Assembly: GCA_963556255.1 (NCBI GenBank)
Contig: OY744607.1
Span: forward strand, 41,633,890-41,697,889
Length of the DNA: 64,000 nt
Source: Allolobophora icterica
Taxonomy: Eukaryota > Annelida > Clitellata > Crassiclitellata > Lumbricidae
Reading direction: 5' to 3'
Shown: positions 22,265-33,320 of the stretch, piece by piece
How positions within the stretch are numbered: the first letter of the stretch is position 1
How the letters are laid out: the number at the start of each line of letters is the position of its first letter
The notes under the pieces: generated by a model
Told to the model about the DNA's origin: nothing
What the model saw: the letters and a program-made list of their open reading frames with translations, nothing else
Databases searched by the model: none
Program-made: the position numbers and the translations under genes

Positions 22265-23440
22265 ATACAGTTGCCTGCCTGCCTGTTTGTCTGCCTGCCT
22301 GTCGCTATTTCTACCTTTCTTCTTTCTACTCTACATCTTTTATCTCGTTCCTTGTCTGTCGCTCTACCTGTCATTCTGTCTGTCTATTTCTACTCCCTCT
22401 CTTTCTCACTGTTACCTCTCTCTGTATCTTTCTATGTCTCCGTACTCGTCGCCCTTCTCAAATCTCATCCTCCTTACGCTCCTCTTCCACCTGCACTGAA
22501 TCTCCCTTCGGCTCCTACTCTTCTTCAGTAATCACCTCTTCTGCGTAGTACTCGCATTCCTCTGCCATAAAATCTCCTCTACAACCACCTCAGCAACTCC
22601 TCCATTCATCCTCTGCCTTCTCATCTTCTTCGTCCTCCATTACATTATCTGCCTCCTCCTCCTCATCTTCTTCATCCTCTTCCTCATCCTCAACTTATCC
22701 TCAGTTACAGTATCTGCCTTCTCTTCCCAATAACCTTCCTTTTCCGTTTCTAATGTTGCTTGCCTCCAGCGCCTCTTTTCTCTGCTCTCCTTTAGTTCGA
22801 TGCTGTCCTACTGGTTCTTCTTCCTCATCCGACTCATCTTTTTCTTCCACCGCCTTCCCCAACTCTTGCTCTTCATAAGCTGCTTCTTTCTCTTGCCTCG
22901 GGTTTCTTCATTCTTCTGCGATTTCTGAGTCGTTATGTTTTGATTCGTGTTACCGATTTTCTTCGCCTTTCTTCCGTACTTCCTGTTTTGTTCTTTGCTT
23001 CCGCGTTCTATCTTTCTTCTCATTCCTCAAAGAACATTTCCTCTTCCTCGCTCATTCCTCTTTGAAGTCTCCCTCCTCCTCCTTCTCCGCTTGTTATCAC
23101 ACACATACACACACATTCTCTCTTTCTCTCCCTCTCTCTCTCTGCCTTTGTCTTTCTCACTCTTTTTGTCTCAGTGTCTCTCTCTGTGTCTCTCTCTCTA
23201 CCTTTTACTCTCTGCAAGTCCATCACATACTATCAATTTGCCTATCATCGTATCTATTCATTTACATCCCTCTACATCTGTCTGTCTGTCTATCTGTATG
23301 TCTGTCTGTATGTACATTTGTGTGTGTATGTATGTCTCTCTCACCGTACATGCTTTTCCAAGTCCAACTCTTATCGCTTCCGAAATATCCGTCGCTCTAT
23401 TCTCCGATATCTTCTTCCTCTTCAATCTAATTAGTTTTGA
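22265..23440. repeat. Long pyrimidine-rich tract (CTGC, CTCC, TTC, TCTC)
   Basis: About 1.2 kb of strongly CT-biased plus strand, starting as CTGC repeats and ending in TCTC and CTGT/ATGT runs. All Leu/Ser-rich frames here are composition artefacts. Confidence 0.75.
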
Positions 23441-23694
23441 TTGTTAGGCTGCTAATGTATTTGCGACACTACAAAAAATAGTTCCACATACACCTGCCTC
23501 TGATTAGATTTTTTTATCAATGTATCCCTTTTGTCTCATTTGCCCTTATTAACCCTCTATAAACATGGCCACGGCATTTTCTCATTTATCCTCGATTCAG
23601 TCGAGCGAATAAAACTTAAACCTAAATCTAATCGTATCATTCCCTTTAATTGATTCTGCTTTTTTTCGCTGATGAAGTAATACATAGTGGAAAG

Positions 23695-23890
23695 CATGTG
23701 TAGCAGGTTGACATGTGTAAGAGAGTTAGTCTTCTTTCGCAGAGAGTACGGGTTCGAACCTCTTTCCCATAAAATTTTTGTTGCACAGGGATCTTGAGCA
23801 ATTCCTTCACTTACAATTGCTCTGCGCCATCGATTGATTTTTGGTCATTAGATAATTGTCGTTTAATAAATGCGTAATAATGATAATTAA
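23695..23890 (+). mobile_element. tRNA-derived SINE, family D, copy 2
   Basis: The head has GAGTACGGGTTCGAACCTC as B box. The body GGATCTTGAGCAATTCCTTC ... CATCGATTGATTTTTGGTCATTA and tail AATAAATGCGTAATAATGAT match 3145-3352. Confidence 0.6.
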
Positions 23891-23934
23891 GTATAATTGT
23901 TCGAGGTAATAGGCAACGTAGGTGAAGGAAGAGA

Positions 23935-24080
23935 AATAGATTGAGAATGAAATAAAGGGGAACTGGGAAAAAGACTGAAAGGAATATAAAGATGGAAGAA
24001 AGAGGAAGAACGAGAGTAAGAGAATGAGAGAAAAGGAAGGAGAAATAGACAGAAACAAAGAAAGAAGGAACCACAATACA
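23935..24080. repeat. Purine-rich tract
   Basis: GAAAGAGGAAGA-type sequence leading into the 43-bp repeat. Confidence 0.6.
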
Positions 24081-24735
24081 AAACACAGACAAATTAAACA
24101 AAGAAGAAACCACAATTCAAAACACAAACAAAAAGAACGAAAGAAAGAAGCAAACACACAAACAAAAAACAAACAAAATGAAACAAGGAAAGAAGCAAAC
24201 ACATGCAAAACACAAACAAAAAGAAACAAAGAAAGAAGCAAACACATACAAAACACGAACGAAAAGAAACAAAGAAAAATCAAACATATACAAAACACAA
24301 GCAAAAAGAAACAAAGAAAGAATCAACTACATATACAAAACACGAACTAAAAGAAACAAAGAAAAATCAAACATATACAAAACACAAACAAAATGAAACA
24401 AAGAAAGAAGCAAACATAAACAAAACACAAACAAAAGAAACAAAGAAAGAAGCAAACACATACAAAACACGAACGAAAAGAAACAAAGAAAAATCAAACA
24501 TATACAAAACACAAACAAAAAGAAACAAAGAAAGAAGCAAACACATACAAAACACGAACGAAAAGAAACAAAGAAAAATCAAACATATACAAAACACAAA
24601 CAAAAAGAAACAAAGAAAGAAGCAAACATATACAAAACACAAACAAAAAGAAACAAAGAATGAAGCAAACATATACAAACACAAACAAAAAGAAACAAAG
24701 AAAGAAGCAACTACATATACAAGACACAATCAAAA
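24080..24735. repeat. 43-bp A-rich minisatellite, about 15 copies
   Basis: Units contain AAACAAAGAAAGAAGCAAAC and ATACAAAACACAAACAAAAAG. A shorter variant with AAAAATCAAACATATAC alternates with it. A 43-bp period shifts frame each copy, so the long Lys/Thr/Gln-rich plus frame and the Phe/Val/Cys-rich minus frames are repeat artefacts. Confidence 0.88.
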
Positions 24736-24739
24736 CGAA

Positions 24740-25540
24740 ACGAACAAAGCATGTAACAGATGCGAAGTACACAGTATGACGGATAGACATACAAACATAT
24801 ATTAATCGATATCAACAAAGATAGCCAGTGAAAAAGACGCATAAAGGGAAAGCTGGACAAACGAGCATACGAGAAGAAAAACGAAGGCCGTTGGAGAGTT
24901 ATGTGCACTTATTTGCAACAACCCATGGCGAAGTTAGGTCGCTGCTTACTATTCTCCACGGGTGACGAGCTCTAATATATAGTCATTCCTCAACTGTACA
25001 ATACGTACTAAACAACCCGTCCAGGTGCGAAATTCTCTTTATCCGCGGCTCCATCAACTATTATAAAAATGTGAAAGCGCAATAGACCAGGTAATAATAA
25101 ACCTTTCACATTGGCCAGCAACGCATGCGACATTGATGAACGACAGAGCCATTTTTGGTTTCTATATTTCAAAGAAGAGTCTGTCGGCTATTAAATTATA
25201 GAAAATGATGCATACGGCGCTCTATTAATCATGCCGCTCTATTGATGTTTTATGTCGCTGTTAGCTTCCTGTGAATATAATTAGTTCATGTGAAATTTCA
25301 GATTGGGCGAACTAAATGCACGGCGGTCGGGTTTTCAGACATTTTGCATTGCTAATTTTTTAAAGATGGCCTCTACTAATTTTTTTATACGCGATGGTAC
25401 ACGTAGGATGTTTCTTTAAAAATACTCTGAAAAAGAATATCATAACTAGACTAAAATCAAAAGGTTTTAACATCTGTCGTCAGAGTGTAAATCAGCAGAT
25501 ATAATGACATCATGAGTTATATGAAACGCTATGATTGGCT
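24740..25540. other. Non-coding stretch without recognised feature
   Basis: Unique AT-rich sequence. No gene, RNA or repeat family could be supported. Confidence 0.35.
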
Positions 25541-25544
25541 ACAC

Positions 25545-25725
25545 ACATAAATACATATGCATATTATTACGCATGCATACATAATTATACATACTTTCAC
25601 ACATAAATACGCACACGCAAAGATGCATGCATACACGTATGCATACATACATACATACATACCTATTCGCGTACATGCATGCATACATGGCTGCATACAT
25701 ACGTGCATGCACATAAATATACACA
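25545..25725. repeat. (CATA)n microsatellite, left flank of the transposon insertion
   Basis: Interrupted CATA/CATG repeats. The run resumes at 29785-29822 on the far side of the 4-kb transposon. The last six bases, TACACA (25720-25725), recur immediately after the element at 29785-29790. Confidence 0.85.
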
Positions 25726-25860
25726 TTAGGGTGGTCCAGAAAACATTTTTTGGGAAAAGTCAAAGTTAGAACCCACCATTGCAGTCCATCTATTGAAAAA
25801 CTAACATGCTGAAAATTTGAACCAATTTGAACCATATTTAGGGGTTGCACAAGTCAACCA
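25726..25860. repeat. Left terminal inverted repeat of the transposon
   Basis: The outer 13 bp differ at one position from the inverted right end. The inner 21 bp at 25834-25854 are a perfect inverted match to 29645-29665. Confidence 0.75.
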
Positions 25861-26040
25861 AATATACGTTATGCATACTTTAATTCTCCACTGCGCGTTG
25901 ATGGCAAACAAACATCGGTACAAAAGCATGAAAATGTATTCACAGTTTCAGCATTTAAACTCTGTGACTAAAGAGCAATTGGTGTGAGCAAAATGCAAGT
26001 TTTAGACCGAAAATGAAGTCAGAAATGTTTTGATTTGTCA

Positions 26041-28291
26041 TCAGTGAGCTATAGTCGTTTCCGCACTGTCAGCGGCACTATCCAAACCTGCCAGCAAGGT
26101 CTTCTTGTTCGAGTCAGGAAATTGATGGCGATGCACACTTACAACTTGCAGCAAATACTGTTTCTGATCTTCATCATTTGTCAGGATTGAGTTGTAATCC
26201 TGGATTAGCTTCACACCTCGCTCTGCGGTGTCGTTGACTACTTTCAGTGCCATGACGACTTCCTGTGATTTAAGATAATCTTCATTTTCATTCCAGGTTT
26301 CCGGTGGTAACTGCAGGAATGAATCCTTAAGTGCAAGGATATGAAAAAATTGTATTGTATTGGTGGTGATAAAAGAACTGAGTGGCCTGTTAACATCAAC
26401 AGTTGTCAGCTTGGGTAGTGGGTGTTCCGATCCATGTTGCTGACATAAATTGTTTACCATTCTTTCTTTCTCAGCAAACTCAATGTTAGGATCAAAGAAG
26501 GCCAATCCAACCGTGATTTCACTCAGATACCACAGATGTCTATGGAATGCGGTAGTACAGGCCTGACGAATTTCTTGGTTTCTGTATTCAGTTAATTGTT
26601 GAACCAAACGAAGATCGTTTGCAGGAGCCGAGACAGGACAGGGAGCTTGAAACCATGCCTCGACGTACACATCACAGATGAATAGAAGGAAATTGAAGAT
26701 ACCTCTTTCTTCAACTCGTTTCAGTTTGAACTGAGATCGAAACATCCACATCTTGAACGAATATATTATTCTCGCCATCCAACGAGCCCGATGAAAAGCT
26801 CCAGGCGCTGTAAAGTAAATTCCTCGAGTTGGTGCTCCACCAAGAAAGGTGATTACTAATTCAAGAAGCTCCTTATAGTCACCTCTTTGATGTTTGGCTT
26901 CCAGCTTTGTTTCAGCAAAAGCAATAACTCGCTCCTTGAACTCAGAAATCTCTACCAGATCCGCTGCTGTCTCAAATCTACTTGAGTCAATTCGACGCCA
27001 ATTGTCACGAAAACGATGAAATATTAGGATGTCTGGACCAGTAGAGGGAGCAATTTTCATGGCACTGAATGCCTTCTCAGCAACGATTTCCATCACATGG
27101 TGACGACATGCTAAATGAAGTAACTTCCGACCGAGTCCCTTTTCTATGAGAGTGCATGCGCCAGCTTTCTTTCCAGTATTGCTCGCTGTGGTGTCAAAGC
27201 ACATGCCCTTAATCTTCGTTCTCAGGTTCCAGTCATCAAGACATCGGATCACGGCAGTTGCCTGAGCTTCTCCAGTGCCTGAATTAATCTTTGGGACACC
27301 AAGAAGTTGCTCTATCCCAATACAAGACACAATACCAGGCAACCGATCTACCTTCTCATAGCCAGTGATGTTGGGCAACAGCTTACCGTCCCAATGAACA
27401 ACCAATGCACAATCTGGAGAGAATTCGCTTTTCATCGTACTGGCAAGCTCTTCTCGATATAATCTTCGCGCTCGGCGAATAGAACTGCGACTCAAAGGCA
27501 AGTCCCGAACTTCGTGGCCTAGAGATTGAGCAGTAGCAGCCAATAGATGTGGTGCTTCCCTGTCAGTGACTTTCGTTCGATCCAAAGCTGCAGCTACCTG
27601 GTTAGTCACAAAAAGTCTCTTGCTTAGCTGTTTTCCTGACGGTTGTTCTTTTTTTATCCTCTTTGATAGACCTGGACAATCTGAGTCACTGTTTTCTTCA
27701 GATGTGTCCATATCACTGCTGCTCGACTCCAGATCTACTGTGCTTGTGAGAACTTTCATATCATTCATTGATCTCTCACGCGGTTCTTCTGCAGCTTTTG
27801 CTTTAATAAATTTCTTTTTCATTTTATGAATCAAAACTCTATCCTTTCCTGCCATATAACCCCTTCGACCTTCTCTTTGAGAAACTAAGAAAGCCCAGTC
27901 TTCTGGGATCTTGATAAGACTTTGAGCGTCCTGATGAGCAATGTCAAAAATTTTATCAAGCCTTTCAGAAAATTCCTTCTCATTTCTTAGCTGTGTTACG
28001 GTTCGACGGTTGACTGCCTTCTTTAGCCCTTGCCAATCAGAATGCACCTTCAGCAGACGATTCACAATATCATAGAAGTGAGCAGTTGGTATGCCGGTCT
28101 TCCCCCAAACCTCCATTACTTGCAATACTGTTGCGCTGGCGCTCTGTTTCAGCGTCTGCTTCAATTTCTTGTGATGATAAAAAAAATACAGACAGTGCAT
28201 CACGCAGCAACGGTAACTTGTTGTACTGGGTGATAGTGGCAGCAGGAGCTCCAACCAGCCAGATCTGAACCTGAGATCTTGTGGTAGCCAT
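26041..28291 (-). CDS. DDE transposase of a TIR transposon, one N-terminal frameshift
   Basis: The protein would catalyse cut-and-paste excision and integration of the surrounding element. The continuous frame 26041-28353 gives 770 codons, but the first 58 or so are not native: they translate a nested LINE on the wrong strand, then a shifted frame. The likely start is the ATG at 28289-28291 (MATTRSQ), in another frame. It joins the main frame at an 8-base homopolymer (28179-28186), where one extra base explains the shift. In 770-frame numbering, candidate catalytic residues are D322 (in VVHWDGKLLP), D387 (in MCFDTTASNTG) and E711 (in NDTAERGVKL). A C-x-x-H motif lies at 416-419 (ACRHHVMEI). 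A CxxH after the second Asp and about 295 residues before Glu recall hAT, P and Kolobok RNase H-like folds. An acidic Ser-rich linker and a KRIKKE basic patch at about 205-240 may be a nuclear localisation signal. The stop at 26041-26043 is about 185 bp from the left repeat. No other stop or shift was seen, so decay is slight. Superfamily unresolved. Confidence 0.85.
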
Positions 28292-28296
28292 AATGA

Positions 28297-28814
28297 CAAA
28301 TACACTACCGAATACTGCATCCAGGTATGGAATCCATACCTGAAACAGGACATGGAGAAACTGGAGAAAGTACAAAGAAGAGCTACGAAAATGATTTGGG
28401 GCTACAAGGATCTGAGCTATGAAGAAAGGTTGAAAAGGTGTGGACTAACAACATTGGAGAAAAGGAGGAGCAGAGGAGATCTGATTGAAGCTTATAAGAT
28501 TATCACTGGAAAGGAAGCACTGCAGTGGGAGAGGTTCTTTGAATTAGCACCGAACAAGGCAACTCGGGGACACAGGTATAAATTATTTAAGAGGCCGAAG
28601 GGAACACTAGGGCAGAAATTCATTAGTGCAAGAGTTGTAGACCTGTGGAATGGTTTGGACGATAGTACTGTCTCAGTGGACACTATAACAGCTTTTAAGA
28701 AGAAGCTAGGAAAATTGGGCTATTAAGAGTTCGAGGTAAATTTGCAGTGGATCTAACACAGACTACACGTCTTCTGAACCACTTAAAAACCCTTGTTATG
28801 TTATGTATGTTATG
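28297..28814 (+). mobile_element. 5'-truncated LINE nested in the transposon
   Basis: The open frame to the stop at 28724-28726 carries the C-terminal signature of Jockey/CR1-group reverse transcriptases: EYCIQVWNPYLKQDMEKLEKVQ, RRATKMIWGYKDLSYEERL, TLEKRRSRGDLIEAYKI, then FKRPKGTLGQKF and VDLWNGLDDSTV. It has no internal stop. The 5' junction lies 5-10 bp from the transposase ATG, on the opposite strand. The 3' end is the TTATGTTATG-type tail ending near 28814. It belongs to a different LINE family from the TGATTGATT-tailed copies elsewhere in the window. It replaces the transposase's immediate upstream region, so the promoter is probably displaced. Confidence 0.85.
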
Positions 28815-29107
28815 AACCTAGATCTGAAAGCATCACCCTTCACTGTTTGCAAACTAACTGTCATAAAATACATAAATACCTACAATATCATTCTTCATTT
28901 ATTCTCAGTAGCCTTTGGTAGTCACACATTTGCAACATGTGTTGTATAATCATTTTTATAAATAACGGCCTACAGCTTAAAAATAGTAAAATTATAATTC
29001 TTAGTCTAAATTAAATTTGGTTTATGAATTAGGCTCTTAAGTAGGATGTTGTCTGCATTCTTTGTATTACATAGTTTAACATTATATTTTGTTTAACTAT
29101 AATACTA

Positions 29108-29323
29108 TCAACTTACATAATAACCGTTGTACGTCTGTCTGTCTGTCTGTCCCGTAAACAAACACTATTGTGACGTCACTATACTGCCGCCTTGGCGACG
29201 GTTGTCTTGACGGTTGTCTTGACGACGGCTATAGGCCTATAATATGACGTTATTGTTATCACTGCAATAATAATTGTTTTTTTATAGGCTATACCGTGAT
29301 TTTTCACGGGTTAGGACAGCTAG
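29108..29323 (+). mobile_element. Non-autonomous Helitron-like element nested in the transposon (216 bp)
   Basis: It starts TCAACTTACATAATAACCG after an A, then (GTCT)n, then TGTGACGTCACTATACTGCC. It ends with a perfect 6-bp hairpin (CCGTGA at 29294-29299, loop TTTT, TCACGG at 29304-29309), a 10-base spacer and CTAG (29320-29323) before a T. The same 3' architecture occurs in the minus-strand copy at 13485-13681. No coding capacity. Confidence 0.65.
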
Positions 29324-29639
29324 TATTTACTATAATGAATGTAGTACTTTTCGTATTTTGCACGGTGTGTAAAGAATATTAATATAACGTTTATAATAAG
29401 TTTAGTTGCAAAAAGTTAAAATAGACAACATACCTTAGCCAGTGACCCTAGCAGACAACAGCGCCCTAATATCACTCATGCACTCTAGTCTGCTTCACTG
29501 CTCAAGAAGTAAGTAAGTTAATATATTAATAAAGATTAAGTAAGCCTAAACACATATAAGTAGGTAAACACGTGCAAGAAGAATTAAGGTTACAGAATTT
29601 CGCAGACGGCCCATCGAATAGCAGGGTGCGTGAAACTTT

Positions 29640-29784
29640 CAATCACTTGTGCAACCCCTAAATATTCTCAAATTTAGATGAAATTGCACCTGAATTTTTT
29701 TTTGTATATTGGACTGAAATGGCACCCTCTAATATTAAAAAACTGAAACTTTATTTTTTGCCATGTAGTCGTGGACCACACTAA
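29640..29784. repeat. Right terminal inverted repeat of the transposon
   Basis: Inverted counterpart of 25726-25860. The outer TGGACCACACTAA and the inner block at 29645-29665 are the best-conserved parts. Confidence 0.75.
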
Positions 29785-29836
29785 TACACATATATATACG
29801 TACATGCGTACATACATACATAATTTACGTACATAC

Positions 29837-30638
29837 TGTAGAGACATTTATTTTTGCCTTGAGGTGCTTATTTCGTGTTCGCACCAATGAGGTGCTGTAG
29901 GCCGTTTGCCTTGTATCGACACCCTACGAGGTGCTATAGAGTGCTTGTTTCATTTCGACACCTGTGGGATGCTATAATAATTGGCTGGGTGACGATTTCA
30001 TATCAGCACCCTAGGGAGCGCTGTGAGGTGCTTTTTGTCGTATTGAAACCCTATGGAGTGCCATTGGTTTCGTAAGTAATGTGGTTGTATAATCAGCACC
30101 TGGAGAACTACATGAGGTGTCGTTTTATGGATACGGACCCTGGCTGATGCACTACGGCTGTAGGCATTTCGACACCCATGAGGTGACGCCATTGGATTGG
30201 TTGGGTGTCCTAAATTGGCTATGGGTGACTGTTTGAAGTGACACCTCGTGGGCTAGGTGATGAGTTATCCTGATGCTCGACACCTCATGGGATATTTGGG
30301 TATATAAGGCCGAGATTTCACAGTCTTAAAGAAGGTCCGGGGGTCTGGAGGACGGTCTGAGATTCGGCCTTGAGCAATACATCGGCCTATAGCAGTCTCG
30401 ACTAGTAGAAGTAAATAGTCGTGGACTGTTGCGATAGTTCTCTTGCGGTCGAGTCGCGTGTCGCGATAGTTCTCTTGTCGCTGAGTTGGATGTTGCGATA
30501 GTCGTACGTTGCGATAGTTCTTTTGGCTGCCGAGTTGTATGTTACGATAATTCTTCGTATGCTTCTTCGCACGTTGGATTTATCAATTAAACGGACGTCT
30601 ACGTTACTTCATTGTTGACTCTGTTAAACCTCTCGATA
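29837..30638 (+). mobile_element. Possible solo LTR with internal repeats
   Basis: The segment begins TGTAGAGACATTT and could end near CCTCTCGATA, close to the inverted start. It has a plausible TATA box in GGGTATATAAGGCC (about 30299-30312) with about 330 bp downstream. From about 29870 to 30290 there are five or six diverged units around TTTCGACACCC.ATGAGGTGCTAT. 30435-30560 has a smaller repeat with GTTGCGATAGTTCTCTTG. No primer-binding site or target duplication could be confirmed, so LTR is one reading and a promoter-bearing tandem repeat is another. Confidence 0.3.
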
Positions 30639-30752
30639 GACCATGAGAGCCGAACTAAGGCTAATTACTCGAAGGGGTGGGGGTTCGGACCATCCCGGTA
30701 AGAGCTCTGAACCTCGCACCACCTCAGAAACCAAGATCACCCCGGTTTCGCG

Positions 30753-30876
<124 letters not shown>

Positions 30877-31074
30877 AGAAAGTGGAATCTCCACACGAAT
30901 GCAGACGAGCACTTTCCGTAGCACTTCTTAAGGGTTTCCTGCAGGAGTTCAAAGATCTCTGTTTCCAGATATAGATAGGAGAGACAGACTTGGAATAATC
31001 TTCTAATTGTGGAGAAGTGCTTTCACTCCTGATAGACCGTTTAGAATGGTCTTCATCTAAGGCTCGGCCTCTGG

Positions 31075-31125
31075 ATTATAACACTTGATTATAACACTTG
31101 ATTATAACACTTGATCATAACACTT
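31075..31125. repeat. 15-bp tandem repeat
   Basis: Three to four copies of TTATAACACTTGA. Confidence 0.8.
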
Positions 31126-31144
31126 GTACATTGTAGATGTTGCT

Positions 31145-31520
31145 GTGCCCCCAATGTTTTATTCATTGATTTATCACCATTAATTTATTACCATTAATTT
31201 TATTACCACTAACCTATCATCACTAATTCATCATCATTAATTTATCATCATTGATTTATCATTATTAATTTATCATCATTTATTTAACATCATAAATTTA
31301 TCATCATTAAATAATCACCAATAATTATATTTATCATCGTTAGTTTATCACCAGTAATGTATAATCATTAATTTGTCATCATTAATTAATCCTCAATAAT
31401 TTATCAGCGTTTGTTTATCGCCATTAATTTATCATCATAAGTAATTTTTTATCAGTAATGTATCATCATTAATTTATCATCATTAACTTATAATTATTAA
31501 TTTATCATCATTAATTTGTA
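31145..31520. repeat. (ATTAATTTATCATCA)n degenerate tandem repeat
   Basis: About 25 diverged copies of a 14-15 bp unit with ATTTATCATCATTA. No coding signal. Confidence 0.8.
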
Positions 31521-31754
31521 TTAATTGGCAAGAGAGTGCGACTATATATTATAAGTGTGCTGGTTTGTTTACTGATGCTTTTGCATCAGAAAAGAGTAGC
31601 GACGTTCGCTAGATATATATACATGGAGGTATGTATACAGCGTTTTAATAATCTCGCCGTTATCGTCGTCGTCACCATCATCTTCATATTCTTCGTCTGT
31701 CTCCTTCTGCTCCTCTTCTGCTGTTCTTTCTCCGTTCTTACTCCCTAATTTTCT

Positions 31755-32050
31755 TCTTCACATCCTCCTCCTCCTCCTCCTCCTCCTCCTCGTCGTCGTC
31801 GTCGTCGTCGTCGTCCTCCTCCTCCTCCTCCTCCTCCTCGTCGTCGTCGTCGTCGTCGTCGTCGTCCTCCTCCTCCTCCTCCTCCTCCTCCTGCTTCATC
31901 GTCTTCCTCTTTTCTTCTTCTCCTTCGTTTGCTCCTCCTCCTCCTCCTCCTCCTCCTCCTCCTGCTTCATCGTCTTCCTCTTTTCTTCTTCTCCTTCGTT
32001 TGCTCCTCCTCCTCCTCCTCCTCCTCCTTGTCTTCCTCCTCCTCGTCAAC
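31755..32050. repeat. (TCC)n/(TCG)n microsatellite with a larger duplication
   Basis: Alternating TCC and TCG triplet blocks. A unit of about 70 bp containing CTGCTTCATCGTCTTCCTC and CTTCTCCTTCGTTTGCTCC is duplicated (about 31890-31960 and 31960-32028). The Glu/Asp/Arg-rich minus frame is an artefact. Confidence 0.88.
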
Positions 32051-32059
32051 CTTCTTCCT

Positions 32060-32385
32060 GTCCCTTGTCTTTTGAACATCGACCATAAAGATGTTTCCTA
32101 CAGCAAATAGTCATAATCGTAATCCTATACTTCAATTAAAAGCCCGGAAAATGTCAAAGGAGAGCCAGGTAATTCGAAGGCTCTCAGACATGGATTGTCT
32201 CAGAACAATGTCTTTATCATTGATGCTGTGTTGCCATGGTAAGAATAGCTTATGTCTGGTAAGGTAATTATAAGTTAGGGGTAAAGTAAGGCGAGGCAAT
32301 CACTAATTTCCTGTAAGGGATACGAGTCCTCAGTGAACTTGCGGTAAAAGAACATTTATCTGAGGCGCGCTATAGCAAAACAACT
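32060..32385. other. Non-coding stretch without recognised feature
   Basis: Unique sequence with no open frame, RNA gene or repeat that I could support. Confidence 0.35.
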
Positions 32386-32394
32386 GTTCCAGGC

Positions 32395-32520
32395 AACGGG
32401 ACTCTTTTAAGGCAAATAATGATCCGGGTTCGGTTCCTGGTCAATCAGCGAAGGCTCTGACGTACTTAGCTTGGAAGGCGCAATATAAATGCTTTGTTAC
32501 ATTACATTTCATTACAAATA
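32395..32520 (+). mobile_element. tRNA-derived SINE 3' part
   Basis: GATCCGGGTTCGGTTCCTGG is a B-box region. The end GGCGCAATATAAATGC and repeated TTACATTACATTTCATTAC are a typical SINE tail here. Confidence 0.45.
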
Positions 32521-33000
32521 GACTAAATGAGGCACTCAAACTAAACCCGCCTCAGCGATTCGTTTTTGACTAAGCGCTTATAAATCCCACGGCTTAGCTT
32601 TGCTAAGCGCCTTAGAATCAGGCGATAACGGCGACAATGATTTATACAGCTTCGGATTTATACGTTTTACAAAAGGTTCTATGTAATAAAGCGTCAAAGT
32701 AGACCTCGACTGTGAAGTGTGAACTCCATCCAGCTCAAGGTCGTAGAAGACGTTGATATGGCGGAAAAGAGGCCCCATATTTTTTGCAAACTTAAAAATC
32801 GCAATGACGCCAAAGTCTCCAAGGTGTCCGTCTCACGCGAACGTGTCATAAGCGCCGACTCATATTCACCCTCATCCGCTGAGATACAGCTACAGGCGAT
32901 CACCTTAATACATCAGTAATTGCCCGAAGAATCACTCAGGTGCCATGCTCACAGATTCACGCATGACATAAAAGTATACAGGTCTGCAACATATATTCTA
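32520..33000. other. Non-coding stretch
   Basis: Inverted AAGCGCTTA / TAAGCGCCTTAG motifs near 32572-32616. The opposing open frames at 32578-32919 show no recognisable domain. Confidence 0.3.
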
Positions 33001-33320
33001 TATATATATATATTATATATACTCGTATATATAATATATATATAAGATATATATATAATATGTATATACAGAGAGCATATGCAGCCTACAATTACATACA
33101 CTGAGAATATGTGCATTTTGTAGAATTATGTTATTAGAGTGTACAGTTTGTACAGTGGACCAATATATTCGACAATATATATTATATATCTATACATATA
33201 TACACACATATATGTATTGGGAATATGCATAGTGTAGAGAGCGCCATACGCAGATTATACCATAATTCAACAATAATTATATAAAAGTATATTTAATATA
33301 CTTATATATTGTTGAATATA
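33000..33320. repeat. AT-rich palindromic region
   Basis: ATATAT palindromes at 33000-33065 and 33170-33215. 33265-33317 is a long inverted repeat with ATTCAACAATA and TATTGTTGAAT arms and an inner AAGTATA/TATACTT stem. It could extrude as a cruciform. No gene. Confidence 0.65.

Larger units (their letters stand above)
25726..29784 (-). mobile_element. About 4.06-kb DDE DNA transposon with terminal inverted repeats
   Basis: The ends are TTAGGGTGGTCCA on the left (25726-25738) and, inverted, TTAGTGTGGTCCA on the right (29772-29784). An internal 21-bp block (ATATTTAGGGG ... GCACAAGT) is perfect and inverted at 25834-25854 and 29645-29665, at similar distances from each end (108 and 119 bp). 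Weaker matches between them (CATT..CAGTCCA) show the inverted repeats are about 130 bp and partly decayed. The flanks carry TACACA on both sides, a possible 6-bp target duplication, although the CATA context makes chance possible and a TA duplication with slightly shorter ends also fits. Inside are one transposase gene on the minus strand, a nested LINE fragment and a nested Helitron. A 6-bp duplication would fit superfamilies such as IS3EU; I offer that only as a hypothesis from memory. Confidence 0.8.

Noticed and set aside
24203..24805. 200-codon Lys/Thr/Gln-rich frame
   Set aside because: 43-bp minisatellite; the period is not a multiple of three and all frames look alike.
28070..28375. 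Independent minus-strand gene overlapping the transposase start
   Set aside because: Its middle part is better explained as the true transposase N terminus before a one-base frameshift, and its beginning is antisense LINE.
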